Of a stretch of DNA of 64,000 nt, positions 12,901 to 49,680 are shown piece by piece. A program made the translations under genes and the position numbers. Position 1 is the stretch's first letter. Each line of letters opens with the position of its first letter. This DNA is from Lichenostomus cassidix (lineage: Eukaryota > Chordata > Aves > Passeriformes > Meliphagidae), in contig CM039202.1 of assembly GCA_008360975.2 (NCBI GenBank), positions 4,722,128 through 4,786,127 on the forward strand. Direction: 5' to 3'. Below the pieces are notes generated by a model. That model saw only the letters and a list, made by a program, of their open reading frames with translations. It did no database searches and was not told the origin of the DNA.

Positions 12901-13864
12901 TCCAGGTGCCACCTAAAGGCTGCAGCCACAGAACTATTTCACAGACACAAAGCAAACCAGACTCTCCACACCAAGGGCAGACACACGGCCATGAGTTTGG
13001 GGCTTGGCAGGGGAGATACCAACCCATGGCAGTGGCTCCTCGTGCCCACACATGCACCAGGGAAGGGGGTAGTGGTGTCCAGGGGTGAAACACAACCCTA
13101 TGTACATGCCACGTTCCTATACACTACTCAGGGTGTGGGTGAGAGGTTGGGAAATGGGATTAGACCCTGAGTCCCCAATTATTTCCAGGCACGTGCTCTG
13201 CCAGAGCCGGCCGAGGGGCCCCTCTAACCTGGCTCCAGCAGGTTCTCTAGTATTGCTCACCAAGGGAGATACGTGGTATCTCCAGTGCAGCCGTGGCCAC
13301 GCCATTGGAATTCTGCACCCTGTGCTTTAAGAGTTACCATGACTTTCATGGAAATAATACAGCCTTGATCAGGGTAAAAGACTAGTGGAGGTCTTTAGCC
13401 CAATCTTAGAGGTTTGCTTCTACAGCACAGACAGCTACGACTCCGACATACATAAATAGGTACTGTTAAAGTGACAATGCAGTGTCTTAATTATCCGAGT
13501 GTTATCCCTACTGCTGTTAGGAGAGGGCGAGTGGTTTGGAGTGGTGGGAGGAGAGCTGGGGTGTGACAGAAGCTGAGGGTGGGACAGCTCCAGCTCCACC
13601 TGAAAATGCAGGGAGAAGCCAAAAGACACTGTGAGCTTTACTCGACAGGCGGTTTTATGTCATGCAAGGAAACTCCTACGACAACACTTTGTACAGAGCC
13701 CACGGAGTCTCCAGTCCCACCGTGGTGCCTCAGAGAACAAGTAAAGCTACGAGTCTGCTTGGAGGAGAGGGGGCGCATGGGTGTGTGAGTGTGTGCATGG
13801 AGGGAGAGAGGGAGTCGGTGAGGAAACGTCCTGTTTTGCTGAAACCAAGCTCTTGGGCAAACCT
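9906..13864 (-). other. HK2: Putative HK2 3' UTR
   Basis: About 4 kb lies downstream of the HK2 stop on the minus strand without an exon-like ORF. A minus-strand AATAAA (plus-strand TTTATT, 9927-9932) is followed by GT-rich minus-strand sequence around 9870-9895, a good cleavage site. Other TTTATT copies, for example in the 11850-11935 region, could give shorter isoforms. Confidence 0.5.
9927..9932 (-). terminator. Candidate HK2 polyadenylation signal AATAAA
   Basis: Canonical AATAAA read on the minus strand, with a downstream GT-rich element. It is the distal candidate before the GMCL1 3' end. Confidence 0.5.
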
Positions 13865-38653
<24,789 letters not shown>

Positions 38654-38880
38654 GGCGGGTGCGGAGGGTGCGGAGCGGAGGTCGGTGCGGAGCAGCCCCG
38701 GCAGCGCCGCGCGCTCCCCGCGCCAATCGGGCTCATTGAGAAGGTTCCCCCAGCCCCGCTGACGTGGCCGCGCCGCCGCTCCCCATTGGCCGCGCCGCGA
38801 GGGTGTGTGCCCGGCGCGCGCGGGGCGGGGCGGGGCCGCTCGGAGGGCGGGGAGGTGGCACTGGGGGGACACCGGCGGGA
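38654..38880 (-). promoter_or_regulatory. HK2: HK2 proximal promoter / 5' UTR region
   Basis: GC- and CpG-rich. Visible motifs on the plus strand are CCAAT (38723-38727), TGACGTGG (38760-38767; a CRE half-site that also contains the hypoxia-response core ACGTG), ATTGG (38785-38789, an inverted CCAAT) and GGGGCGGGG Sp1-type boxes (38822-38836). Established knowledge: the mammalian HK2 promoter uses CCAAT, CRE and GC boxes and HK2 is HIF-inducible. No TATA box seen. The start site is not determinable here. Confidence 0.65.
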
Positions 38881-40470
38881 CACTGAGAGGGCACTGAGGG
38901 GGCATCGTGGGGTGGGGGTGCACTGGAGGGGTGCATTGGGGTGGGTACCGGAGGGGCTGCGAGTGCACTGGGAATGCACTGGGGAGGGCTGAAAGTGCAG
39001 TGGGAGGGCACTGAGGGGTGTATCGGAGGGGTGAATTGGGGCGCACTGGGGTGGGCACAGAAGGGCTGGGATGCAGTGCAGGGTCAGCGGGGTTGCACAC
39101 TGGGATGTGCATGGGGGGTGCAGTGAGGGGACCGGGGGTGCTCTGGGAGGGTGTTTTGCGTTGAGCACTGGGGGCCTAGCTGTGCATTGGGAAGGTGTAT
39201 TGGAGGTGCACTGGAGAGTTGGGGGTATACTGGGAGGGCTGAGGCTTGCACTGAGGTAGGCGCTGGGGGGGTGAGGGTGCAGTCGGGGAGTGCATTGGAG
39301 GTGCGGTGGGGAAAACTGGGGGTGCACTGCGAGGGTGTATTGGGATGGGCATTGTGGGGCTGGGCATGCACTGGGAAGGTGTATTGGGGCTGCACTAGGG
39401 AGACAAGGGCAAGCACTGGAGGCATGCACTGGGGGGATACTAAGAGGGCTGGGGGTGCACTGGGATGGACATTGAGGGGATGGGAGTGCAGTGGGAGTGT
39501 GATGGGGGGCTGGAGGTGCACTGGGGGACTGTGAGTGCACTCGAATGGGCACTGGGGATGCGGGGGGGGCGTATGGGGGGGCATTGGGTGGGCTGGGGAT
39601 GCACTGGGGGGCCTGGGGGTGTACTGGGAGAATGCATAGGGGAGCACTGCCGGGGCTGGAAGTGCACTGGGGTGGGCACTGAGGTGTCTGAAGGTGCAGT
39701 TGGGAAGTGCAGTTGGGGACACTGTAGGGGCTGGATTATACAAAGGGGTCTGGGCATACAGTAGGGTATATTGGGAGTGCACCGGAGGGCTGTGAGTGCA
39801 CCGAGGAGGGCAGGAAGGGGCTGGGTTGCAGTGGGGGGCTGGGGGTGCACTGGAGGGGTGAACTGGGGGGGTGCGGGGAGGGTGTACACTGAGGGGGCTG
39901 GGGATGCAGTGAGGGTAAGCTGGAGCAGTGAATTGGCTGGGGGTGCATGGGGGTGTACAGGGGGCTGGTGGTGCAGTGTGTGAGTGGGCACTGTGCGGGC
40001 TAGGGGTGCAGTGTGGGGTGCACGGGGGTGCATTGGGCATGCACTGGGGTGGCTGAGGATATGCTGGGGGCTGCGTCAGGGTACACTGAGGTGCATTGGG
40101 GTATACGGGGATGCATCGGGGTGCATTAGGGGTTTGGGGTTGCACCGGGGGTGAATTAGAGTGGACTGGGCGTTTATGGGGGGTCATGCATTGGTTTGTA
40201 CTCGGGAGGTGCATGGGAAGTGCATTGGGGGGCTGAGGGTGCCCTGGGGTTACATTGCAGGTGCATTGGAGGCTACTGGAGGTTGGGGGTGTACTGGGGG
40301 ATGCATCGGGGTGCATTGGGAGGGTCCGGGGCGCACTGGAGGGTTGCAATGAGGGGTTGGGGGTGTACTGGGGGTGCGCTTTGGGGGTCCATTGGGGTGT
40401 ATTGGGGGTGCAGTGAGAGTGTCCAGTGGGGTCTACCGGGGGGCTGTATTTGGGGTGCTCTGGGAGTGCA
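38880..40470. repeat. 1.6-kb G-rich minisatellite upstream of HK2
   Basis: Dozens of degenerate copies of a roughly 20-35 bp unit built from GGGCTGGGGGTGCACTGG. It starts at the HK2 promoter edge. Repeat translation creates a 673-residue minus-strand ORF rich in P, H, C, T and S (39084-41105), which is an artefact. Confidence 0.9.
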
Positions 40471-41214
40471 TCACGCGTGTGCCGCAGCCCGTGTGTCCGC
40501 GCACGCAGCCGCCGCTCCCCGCCCCGGTGTGCCCGGCTGCCGTCACATGCGTGTGAACGTGCGCGGCCCTGTGCACCCGTCAGGTCGCATCCATCAGCCC
40601 GCGGCCCGTGGCGCTCGCTCCGACGGCCGCGTCTCCCGCTTCCCGTGCGCAGGCACGGACGGCGGTGGGTGCCCGCTGAGCCCCGAAAACCCTGGGAAGC
40701 ATCTTTTGGAAGCATCAGTAGGGCTGGGATCTGCCTCCACCATCCTGCCTTCCTCCTCGCCTCCATCCCGTCTCCATCTGGGAGTCCGCGGGCCGCAGCC
40801 AGGTGTGGGTGGCCCAGAGCCCTACGAGGGCCGCAGCACGTCCTGGCCCTCCGGAGCGGCTCCCGCTCCCCGCTCCCAGCAGAGCCGGTCCCAGCAGCCC
40901 TGCGGCAGGAGTTACCCAACCTGTCTGCCCGCTCCCGCCGCTTTCCCAACCAGTTCGGAGCAGCGCCGGCTCTTCTTGCCTTCACCCTCTCAAGAGTCCT
41001 TTCTACATGGCCATTTACATCATTTTGGTGATTTTTGTTCAAAGACTTGTAACTCCATTTCAAAGGAAAGAGGGGGAGAAGCAACCAAAGCCAGAGCCAA
41101 GACAATTCTGCTACCAGACACCTTTTCCTGGAGGATCAAGTCCCGCTGGACCCACTGTGAATCTGTCAGGCATTCCAGTTAAATTCCCGGATTGTGACCT
41201 GATGCATTTTAGGA

Positions 41215-41268
41215 TTTGAACTCAATGATCCTTGTGGATCTCTTCCAACTCAGGCTATTCTATTAATC
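41215..41268 (+). mobile_element. CR1 3' terminal remnant
   Basis: GAACTCAATGATCCTTGTGG, ATCTCTTCCAACTCAGGCT and ATTCTATTA match the last 50 bases of a sense CR1. Confidence 0.7.
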
Positions 41269-41378
41269 TCTGTTGCTGCCCCTACATTTCAATTCACTCT
41301 CTCATCCAGCTTTTTTTTTTTTTACCCTAAAAAGCCAAATTCTCCGTGGTTGAGTGGAAATTAAAGCAGTGCTTGAGC

Positions 41379-41388
41379 CTAAAAATAG
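41379..41388 (+). promoter_or_regulatory. Perfect MEF2 consensus CTAAAAATAG
   Basis: Matches YTA(A/T)4TAR exactly, about 2.7 kb upstream of the HK2 start codon. HK2 is the muscle hexokinase, so a muscle enhancer is conceivable, but such motifs also occur by chance. Confidence 0.25.
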
Positions 41389-43004
41389 CTGGACACATCT
41401 GTCCGCCTTCCCCATCTGCCACCAGCCTGGCTGGATGAAGGAAGTGACTGTCTGCGCAAAATGAGGGACCTGTCTCATCCTTCTGTCCCACAAGATCAGT
41501 TTATTCAGGGAGAATATTCCCCAAGATGCCATTGATTTGCCAGATAACACCCTAGCTGGGAAAAGACAGGAGGAGCTGGGCTCTGCTCAACCAGTTCCTC
41601 TAAATAAAGTAATTTTTTTAATTTGAGGTTTTTCAGTTGGTTTTGGAATTCCTTTCATGGAATAAAGCTCCCAATGGAAACCTTTTCAAGGCATCCCAGC
41701 TACTTGCCGTCTCCACATGGGCTTGTAATAATCTATCGGCATTTAATGCCATGTTCCTTACGAAAAGGAAGCAGCTGATTGTAGGGAGCTACAACCGGCT
41801 CTAATTTCTCTAATGTGATTCCTTAAGGACGAGTGATGCAGTAATAACAATGTCGGAGCGTGAGGAAGAGCCATGCCCAGCAGCCAGAGTAGGGACAGAG
41901 CATCCTGGAACCCTGGGACCAACCCGACCCACAGCACAGGGCAAAGCCCTCCTGGGGCACAGCTGCTCCTGGGGACCCCCAGGAGACTCTTGGGAACCCG
42001 GTGAGGGTCATATCCCACTTTTATATGAGGGAAACTGAGGCACAGGTGGGGATAGAGGATTTGGGAACCAGACCATCCAAGCACGGAGCAGCTGGTATGA
42101 TCCTGGAGCTGGAGCCACTCCAAGAGAGGCATGAACTCATCTGTGATCACCTGCCCCATGATTCATCACTCCAGCACTGCTCTACATAGTTTCCAACAAG
42201 GTTTCATTGGACACAGGCATAGACACACACATCCCCATGAACCCATCGGCATCAGGATGACACTGGTGACCAGTTATTGACTTTGCCCTGTCACCCAAAG
42301 CACCGGAAACCTGGCACTTGGCTGGACCCAGCCCTCGCGTGGGGCTGAGAATAGAAAACCGGTTGGAGAACTTTTCTTCGGCAGCCACAGGATGAGCTCG
42401 TGACCTTGGGCTGAGCTGGATGAAACAGCCTTTCCCCAGCTCTGTGGAGAGGGAGGGGGCTTGCCCATCCCAAACTGCACCATGAAGGGAGAGGGAGGGG
42501 AAGATTGTGCCCTGCCCGTGTTGGGGGTGGTGGGAATTCATCCATCCATCCTACTGCTCCTCCTCTGCAGATCTCATAACACCAGAACGATTTCCAGCCC
42601 ATCCCAAACCCCCAGCTGCACCCAAAGGTAACCCCCCACAGCCACCCCTCCCCAAAACAGCTGGCAGAATTCCCTGGGGGTCAGACTGGATGTCCCTGGG
42701 CTGGGCTGTCCCAGCTCCCACAGCCTGGCTTCCCACCCCACTTGTCAGGTTAATCTCTATGGAACGGACGGAAAAGGGGAGATTAAATTAGATTAGCTGG
42801 AGCCACCTAATTTTAGCGTCCTCACGTGTCACTGACACACTGCTCCGGCTCTTTCCTCACTCCCCCAACCCCGCATGACCCTCAAAGCCACCAAGGCCAC
42901 CAGCCAGAACAGGAGGAATCCAAAGGGAGTTTGGCTGGGAAGTGGCACCATGAGATGGGTGTGAGTGGGTGTGCATGGGGGTCACTAGACCTGTGCCAGG
43001 AGGG

Positions 43005-43225
43005 GACTGGGGGTGATGGCCACCTTCTACTGGAGATGGCCATCCTTGACTGGTGACAGCCATCCTGGAGTGGTGCTGGCCACCTTTCATTAGTGATGGC
43101 CACTCTCTGTTGGTAACAATACATCAATATTGGTGAGTGCCTCCAGTGATGGTCACCATTCCTTGGTTGTGGTCACCATCCCCTTGTGGTAGCCACTCTC
43201 CACTGGTGATGGCAACCCTCAGCCT
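43005..43225. repeat. Degenerate minisatellite
   Basis: Seven to eight copies of an approximately 25-30 bp unit resembling GGTGATGGCCACCNTCNACT. Confidence 0.75.
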
Positions 43226-46139
43226 TGGGATCATCTCCATCCCCAAGCAGCCACCTCTGCCCAGGAGGATTTTGTAGCGGGACACTCCACACCGGCATAT
43301 CCCATTTTCCCCCTCTATTCCCACCTCTTGCCCTGCATATTCTGTTGCCTCCTCCCAAATCACCATACCGTGAAGATGACATTGGCCTGACCACTCCCTC
43401 GGGGCAGTGCCAGCTCATCCAGCCATAGAGGGGCCTGCCAGCTCCATCAAACATCTCCTGATCCATTGGATGCTCCACAGGATTGGCCCCGTGACACCAC
43501 AGAAGATAGAGGAGATGTCTGTCCCCTTCCATTCCCAAGAGCCACACTGTCCCCAACATCCCAGGAAGATCCCCAAAGTCCCAAGAAGGTCCCAAAAGAC
43601 CCAGTCCAGTACCCAAAGCCTGGATACTGGGGCTGGCAGGAGCTGTGGCAAGAAGGAAGGTGTCCCCAAAAGCCATCATGGCCAAAGGAAGGGAGAGCTG
43701 AGGACCATCCTGCATCCCAGAGGGGCTGTGCCAGCGGCCACAAAACCTAGCACAGTTCCAAGGCCAAAAGTCCTGGTCAGGACACAGGATCCTGAGTCAC
43801 TCTGCCCTGGGATGAGCAACACCCGCATGCGGCACTTTCCCAATTGCAGCAGAAAGGAGAGGTTTCCCCTGCATCCCTGAGGCACTTTCCATGGGCACCG
43901 CCACGTCCCACGGCATGGGACATGCCACGTCCCTGTTGCCACCAAACTGGAGCAGGGACACGAGTGGGACTGGGCAGGGAATGCTCAGTGCCAGGGGCTT
44001 TTCCCTCGCCTCTGCCATGGAACCCTCATCCTTTTTCCCAGCACTGTGGGTGTGAGCAGGCTGGATCCCAGGAGTCTCATTGGGAGTGGGATAACCACCC
44101 TGATGGTTCTGTGCCACAGCCATATCCAGCTTGCACTGACCCCTGTGAAATCCTTCCCAAACAATCAGAGGAAATAACCCAAAACTGGGATTTGAGGAAG
44201 ACGCAGGTGCACGGCTGCAACACAATCTCTGCGACAGAATCTCACCCTTCAGCCCTGTGGTGTCCTGAGAAAGTCACCACATAGGCATGGACAAGCGTCC
44301 ACATCACCGTGGCAAAGCCACGTGCCAACAAATGTGCCTGCCAGCCCGTCCTCAGAGTCTGGGTGAGGCACAGGGAAGAGTTGGCAAGGGAGAGAGGGAC
44401 TGGGAACCCACCTCCTGCCCTCCAAAATTCCAGCCAAAAGGCACAGCACTGCTGGTGGGCAGGGAAGGATTGAAACCCCCCGGGTCCCGCAAGTCCAGTA
44501 CAATTCCTAAATCCAGCCCAGAGCTCTCTCTGGGATGCAGGAGCAGATCTGGGCTTCCGCGGGATCCTCGCTCATCACAGGCAGCATCTCCCTCTCTCCC
44601 TGACAGAATGAATGGCTCAAAGCCCCCAGTCACATGTATTTCCACCAATTTGCTCTGACAGGCAGAAAAATGCCCAAAATATTACATCCCACTTTGCTCC
44701 GACATCACCCCACCTGGCTCAAGGCTGGAGATTTGAGAAACAACTCCCCTCCACCCTGCCATCATTCTCCCCATCCATCTCATGATCCCTTGACACCCAC
44801 AGTTGCTCCCCTTTCATCCCTTTGCGCTGCATCCCTTGCACATCCTCATGTGCACAAACTCCCTCACAATCCTGAATCCAGGGAGAAAATTCCCTTACCT
44901 GGGTGAAGCTTTCGCAGTCCATCCCGTTCTCCGTGTGCATGGACGTCATCCTTGGAGCATCCACAATGGTTTGCTGAGACTGAGACCTCACCGTGCTGAG
45001 CTGGGTCTGGGAGGGCTTTATCATCTCTGATCCCTGCGGAGGAAGGCCCTGCGTGCCAGCGCTGAGGTCATTGGCTGGGCACCGCGCGGATGAAGATGGG
45101 ATTTTAGCAGCAGTGGTGTAATCCCGGAGCCTTGGGATGAGAATGACAGAGCTGTCTGGGATGAGATGCTCTGTGGAGGGTTTGGGCTCCTCCTGCCCCA
45201 CACTGACACCCCCACAGAGGACCCCTCCATTTCGTACCCCTTGGCACAGCAATATGTAGCCGGATCATGGATCAGCCCTGCATTGCTCCATCCCTGTGGG
45301 GATGACCTCACTTGCCCCCAGCCCAAATTTCAGTGCAGAGAGTTTTACTGATGAATCCTCTCTCCTTTTTTGCCAGAGAGGAAAAATAAAATGGAAAAAT
45401 CCCTGCTAGGGTGGGATGGATGCGTTCAGAGAGGCTGGAAGCCCTGAGGCGGAATGAGTCCATACAGCCCTAAGCCTGCTGGAGACACATCATGCGTGTG
45501 CAAATGTGTGTTGCGTGTGAGGGCACACGTGGGACAGGGACACGTGGCCTCCCACAAGGATCTGACCCGACAAAGGGCTTAATTGAGATCTGCAGCATCT
45601 GCCATGGCAGCAGCAGCAGCTCCTCCGCGTTGAGAGTCCTGGAGAATTCCAAAAACCCAGATGGGGGATAAAAGAGGGGGAAAAGAGCTGCCTGGCTCCT
45701 CCCCCACCCCGTGGCTCTGTGGCCCCGTGGGTCCATCCCTACGTGACAGTGGGCACGCAGGGTCTCTCTCCCTACTGCTGGAGAGGAGCTGCCAGGCAAA
45801 GAGGGTTAAGGTTGATTCATTTATTAATTCTAACAGATTATCCAGCTCGGAGGATGCAGCAGCACTAGCAGCCAGTGCTGGAGGGTTATCTGGGATGGGG
45901 AAGGCAGGAATTGCTGCCAGGGAAGAGGGGGATGGAGCTGCAGTCCCAGGTTTTCCCATCACAGAGATGGACGGCCTTGAGAGAAGGGGCAAAGATTTGA
46001 GAGCAGCAGGCTCCAGGCTGGGTTTAGGCACCACCTGGATGGGCTGAGGGTTAAACCCAGACCTAAATCTTAGTTCAGGTGCTGAGCTCAGCCCCAGCTC
46101 TTGGTCAGGTGCTGTGTGAGCTGAGGGAGCAAGGCTGAT
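43226..46139. other. Intergenic segment with orphan ORFs
   Basis: Mostly unique sequence. Two minus-strand exon-like stretches are noted: 44899-45033 (listed separately) and a weaker one ending near 43381. The AT-rich block 45790-45860 (TTCATTTATTAATTCTAACA) could be regulatory. No known gene recognised. Confidence 0.4.
44899..45033 (-). CDS. Orphan exon-like ORF, unknown gene
   Basis: On the minus strand a TTCCTCCGCAG acceptor-like sequence precedes a 135-nt open stretch of exactly 45 codons. It ends in a perfect CAG|GTAAGG donor. Translation includes MIKPSQTQLSTVRSQSQQTI and MHTENGMDCESFTQ, polar and unlike the low-complexity ORFs nearby. I recognise no family. It might be a lineage-specific or noncoding-transcript exon, or chance: the frame stays open upstream to 45252. 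Confidence 0.25.
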
Positions 46140-46830
46140 CTGAGCTCCAGCCCTGGTCCCATCTCTGTCCTCATCCCTGCCCCTATCACCATCCTGATCC
46201 CTGTCCCAATCCTATTCCCATACCCATCCCATCCCTGTCTCCATCCTGGTCCCTGTCCCTATCCCACCGCCGCCCCAATCTCTGTCCCAGTCCCATTCCC
46301 ATGCCCATTCTCATCCCTGCCCTGTCACCATCTCCATCTTCATCCCCATCCCCATCTCAAACCTGCTCCTATCCCTATCCCTTCCTTGGTTCCTGGTCCC
46401 ATCCCATCCCTATACCTGACACCATCCTGGTCCCTATCCAATTCTCAAACCCTTCTCCATCCCTGTCACTATCCCCATCTCAATCCTAGTCCCTGTCCTT
46501 TTCCCTTACTCACCCCTGACCCCATCCCTCTCTTGGTTCCTGCTCCCATTTCATCCCCATTCTGTCTCCATTCCCATCCCTATCCCTGACACCATCTCTG
46601 TCCCCATCCTGGTCCTGTGCCATCTCCATCCCATCCTCATCCCTGTTCCTGTCCTGATCCCTATCCCCATCCCCATCCTCATCCTCATCTCCATCCCTGT
46701 CCCTGTCTCATCCTTGTCCTATCCCCATCCCTTACACCATCCTTGTTCCTGTCCCCATCTCATCCCCAATCCCTTTCCTGTCCCTACCCATCCCATCCCA
46801 TCCCATCCCATCCCATCACACCCCAGGGCA
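46140..46830. repeat. CCATCCCTGTCC-type minisatellite
   Basis: About 690 bp of C- and T-rich units (CCCATCCCTGTCCCCATC and variants), ending in a perfect CATCC pentamer run (about 46787-46816). Confidence 0.92.
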
Positions 46831-48839
46831 CATGGTCATCGGTAACAGCCCAGGACTCATCCGGACCCTGCGACAGTCAGACCCCCACCCCGAGCTGTCC
46901 CCATATCCACCTGCCTCGTGATGAGGGTTTGGCAGCGCCTTCATCCAGTGGAAACTTCTTTTATCTCCAAAAATTCCTCTGCGCTCGGACGGGGAAAACT
47001 CCGGCTGCTCCAGGCTGGGATCCTCCCTCCGCAGCCCTCAGCTCGTACAAAGACTCCTTCACCCGGGAAGGACAGAACCACCTTTGTTCATCCCACTCCG
47101 ACCGCGGCCGGCATGGCAGGAACTGCACTAGCCCTCCGGCTCCACGATCCACCTCCCGGGAATCTCCAGGAATGAGAAAATCACTGAACTGCGAGCGTTG
47201 GGTGGTGGGAGACGTGAGGTGGGGGCATCGCTGCTTGTCTCGGATTTGCTCTCTCCCACCAATCCCAGCAGGATTTTAGTCATTATTTGGATTTAACCTA
47301 GCCACGATTGTTTAATATCCCCCTGGAATAATGGGTAGGATTGAGGGGATCCAAGCGATGCCAAGCCCCACAGCCCGGCTGTCCCTGACAGAATTCTCGC
47401 CATGCCAATAAATCCCTTTATTGTCTCTCCCACCCCATGGATAATCCAGGCATGGCGGGGGTGAGACCTGCCCCTTCCCAGCATGGGACTCCCGGGAATC
47501 TCAGTGGGTGGCCGGGACAATCCCCACCCCCCCCAGCGCCCCACCCCCTGTTCTTCATTACAAAAGGAGGATAAATAATCCCTTTATAAGGAGGGGCTGG
47601 AGGAGCGAGTGCCTGGGATGCAGTAGGATGGCGATGCCCCCTAGGATGCCCCCGAGATGTTTCCCCGAATGTCCCCCAGGATGTCCCTTGGACCCCGGAC
47701 ATCCAACTGGGAACCCATTCAGCCACAAATCCCACAACATCAACCCCAGGGCTGAATGCAAATGCAGCCTCTGGAATTCCCTCACAAATATCCCTTCAAA
47801 TTTCTGGGTGAGCAAGGAAAACAGAGCCAGAAGAGATCTCTGTCTCACATCGGAGCACCGGGATGTTTGGCAAAGATAAAGTACTTGGGAGATGCAGCCC
47901 TGATGTCACCAACAGCATCGATGGCAGTGGGAGAGATGATTTCATTACTTTAATGACAGGATAAAAGTTTTCCAGGAGCCCCTCTGTTCATATGGATACC
48001 TACTCTCCCATATTTCCCTACACTGGTGGCTGCAAGCCCATCCCTGGGCACCCAGAACCCACTGGAAGAGGGATGGGGATCCTGATGCCAACCCAGGCTC
48101 GACCCTTGGAGAGCTCAGGGAGCAGGTTATGAATGACGCCAGAAACTCTGGGGTGCAGCCTCCCAGTAAAGCAGGTGTCTTGGGATGTGTTTGGCAGCAT
48201 GAGGAGCAGGATGGAGAGGTGGAAGTGGCCAGAGGTGCTGCCACAGCTCCATAAACCCCTTTGGAGTGTTTTACTCCCACTCTCCCCACCTATGGCCAGG
48301 ATCTGGGCACCATGGAGCCAGCACGAGGCTGGCAGCTCTGGCAGGAACCAGCCACTTCCGAGATGTTTGGGACTATGCCAAGAAGGATTGGGTTAAATCC
48401 CATGCCAACAGCTGCCACAGCCCCAGATTAGCCCTGGCACTGTCCTCCTTCCCTGGGCTTCACAGGGCACCGCGCTGCTGTAACTGGAAACCCAAGGGTC
48501 ATTTTTCCAGTCTCATGATATCGGCAAATGTCAGATCCTCGACAGATCATTGGCGTTGGGGTGGGTGGGATGGGGCAACTCCCGAAGGATAGAGACACTT
48601 GGATTTATGGAGCATCCTGAGATGGGGTGTTGGGACTGGATTACTGTTCTGTCCATGCTCAGAGAAGGAAAATAAGAGGGATAACTGAGCCTGAAGAGTT
48701 GGAAAACAGCATTCCCGATGAGCATTCCCAAAACATTACCCCCGGGGCTGCTGGGATGATGTTTCGCAGGAGTTCAGCCTTTTCCAAGTTCCTATCCCTA
48801 ACTGGCATTCCTCATCACCCTGCCTCCTCATAACTGTCA
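46831..48839. other. Intergenic segment
   Basis: No repeat family or gene recognised. The ORFs at 46617-47279 and 47558-47848 have no recognisable protein motif. Confidence 0.4.
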
Positions 48840-49680
48840 CCCCTAAAAAACACAATCCCTGAAAAATGAAGTCCCTAAATAACAGTGACCCAAAAAAACA
48901 GTGACCCCTAAAAAATGTAGGCCCTAATGACTGTGACCCCTAATAACCATGATCCCCAATAACCCCAAATGCTAATAATTGTAACCCCTAAAACTGTGAC
49001 CCTAATAACCTCAAACTCTATTAATCCCAAACCCTATTTAGCCTGACCCCTAATAACTGTGGCCTCTAATAATCCCAAACCCTATTAACCCTGACCCCTA
49101 GCAACTGAGACCCCTAAAAAGCATGGTCTCTAATAATCATGACCAAACCCTAATAGCAGTGACCCTAAGAAAATATGGTCCCTAATAAATGTGACCCCTA
49201 AGAACCATGACCTCTAAGAACTGTGACCCAAATAATCATGACCCCTACAACCCATGACCCCTAAAAAATGCAGTTCCTAATAACCCTGACCCCTGATATG
49301 TGTGACCCCAAAAACCATGGTCTCCAGTGACATGTTAAAAAACACGAACCCTAAAACCCACAGCCCCTGACAACCATGGCCCAAATGTGACCGTCAATAA
49401 TTGTGACCCCTAAAACCCATGATCCCTAATCACCATCACCCCTAATAACCCTGGCTCCTAATAACTGTGACCCCCAATTAGTGTGACCCTTAAAAACCAG
49501 TCCCTAATATTTGTTGTCCCTAAAAAAGAGCCCTAAAAACGTCTCCTAATAACCATGACCCCTAAAATGAGTTCACTAATAAGTGTGACCCCTAAACACC
49601 CTGGGTCATAGCTCAATAACTATGACCCAAAATAACCATGACACCCTCAATAACTGTGCCTCCAATAACCCCCATCCCCA
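48840..49680. repeat. Minisatellite of TGACCCCTAATAACC units (contains CCCTAA)
   Basis: About 840 bp of degenerate units of roughly 15-17 bp. Most contain CCCTAA or CCCTAAAA, the C-strand telomere hexamer, in a different register from true telomere repeat. Confidence 0.92.

Larger units (their letters stand above)
40471..43004. other. Intergenic segment upstream of HK2
   Basis: A CG-rich patch (about 40480-40980), then ordinary sequence with a CR1 3' end (41215-41268), a perfect MEF2-type motif (41379-41388) and an AT-rich block at 41690-41830 that looks like a possible conserved noncoding element. No gene recognised. Confidence 0.5.

Noticed and set aside
39084..41105. 673-residue minus-strand ORF, P/H/C/T/S-rich
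   Set aside because: It is the translation of the G-rich minisatellite. The other frames are also long and open, there is no recognisable domain, and composition follows the repeat unit.
45579..46034. Minus-strand ORF with ELDNLLELINESTLTLF
   Set aside because: Helix-like stretch but no splice edges, no recognised family and poor codon context. Not enough to call an exon.
48840..49680. CRISPR-like or true interstitial telomere array
   Set aside because: Units are degenerate and contiguous without unique spacers, and the period is 15-17 bp instead of 6.
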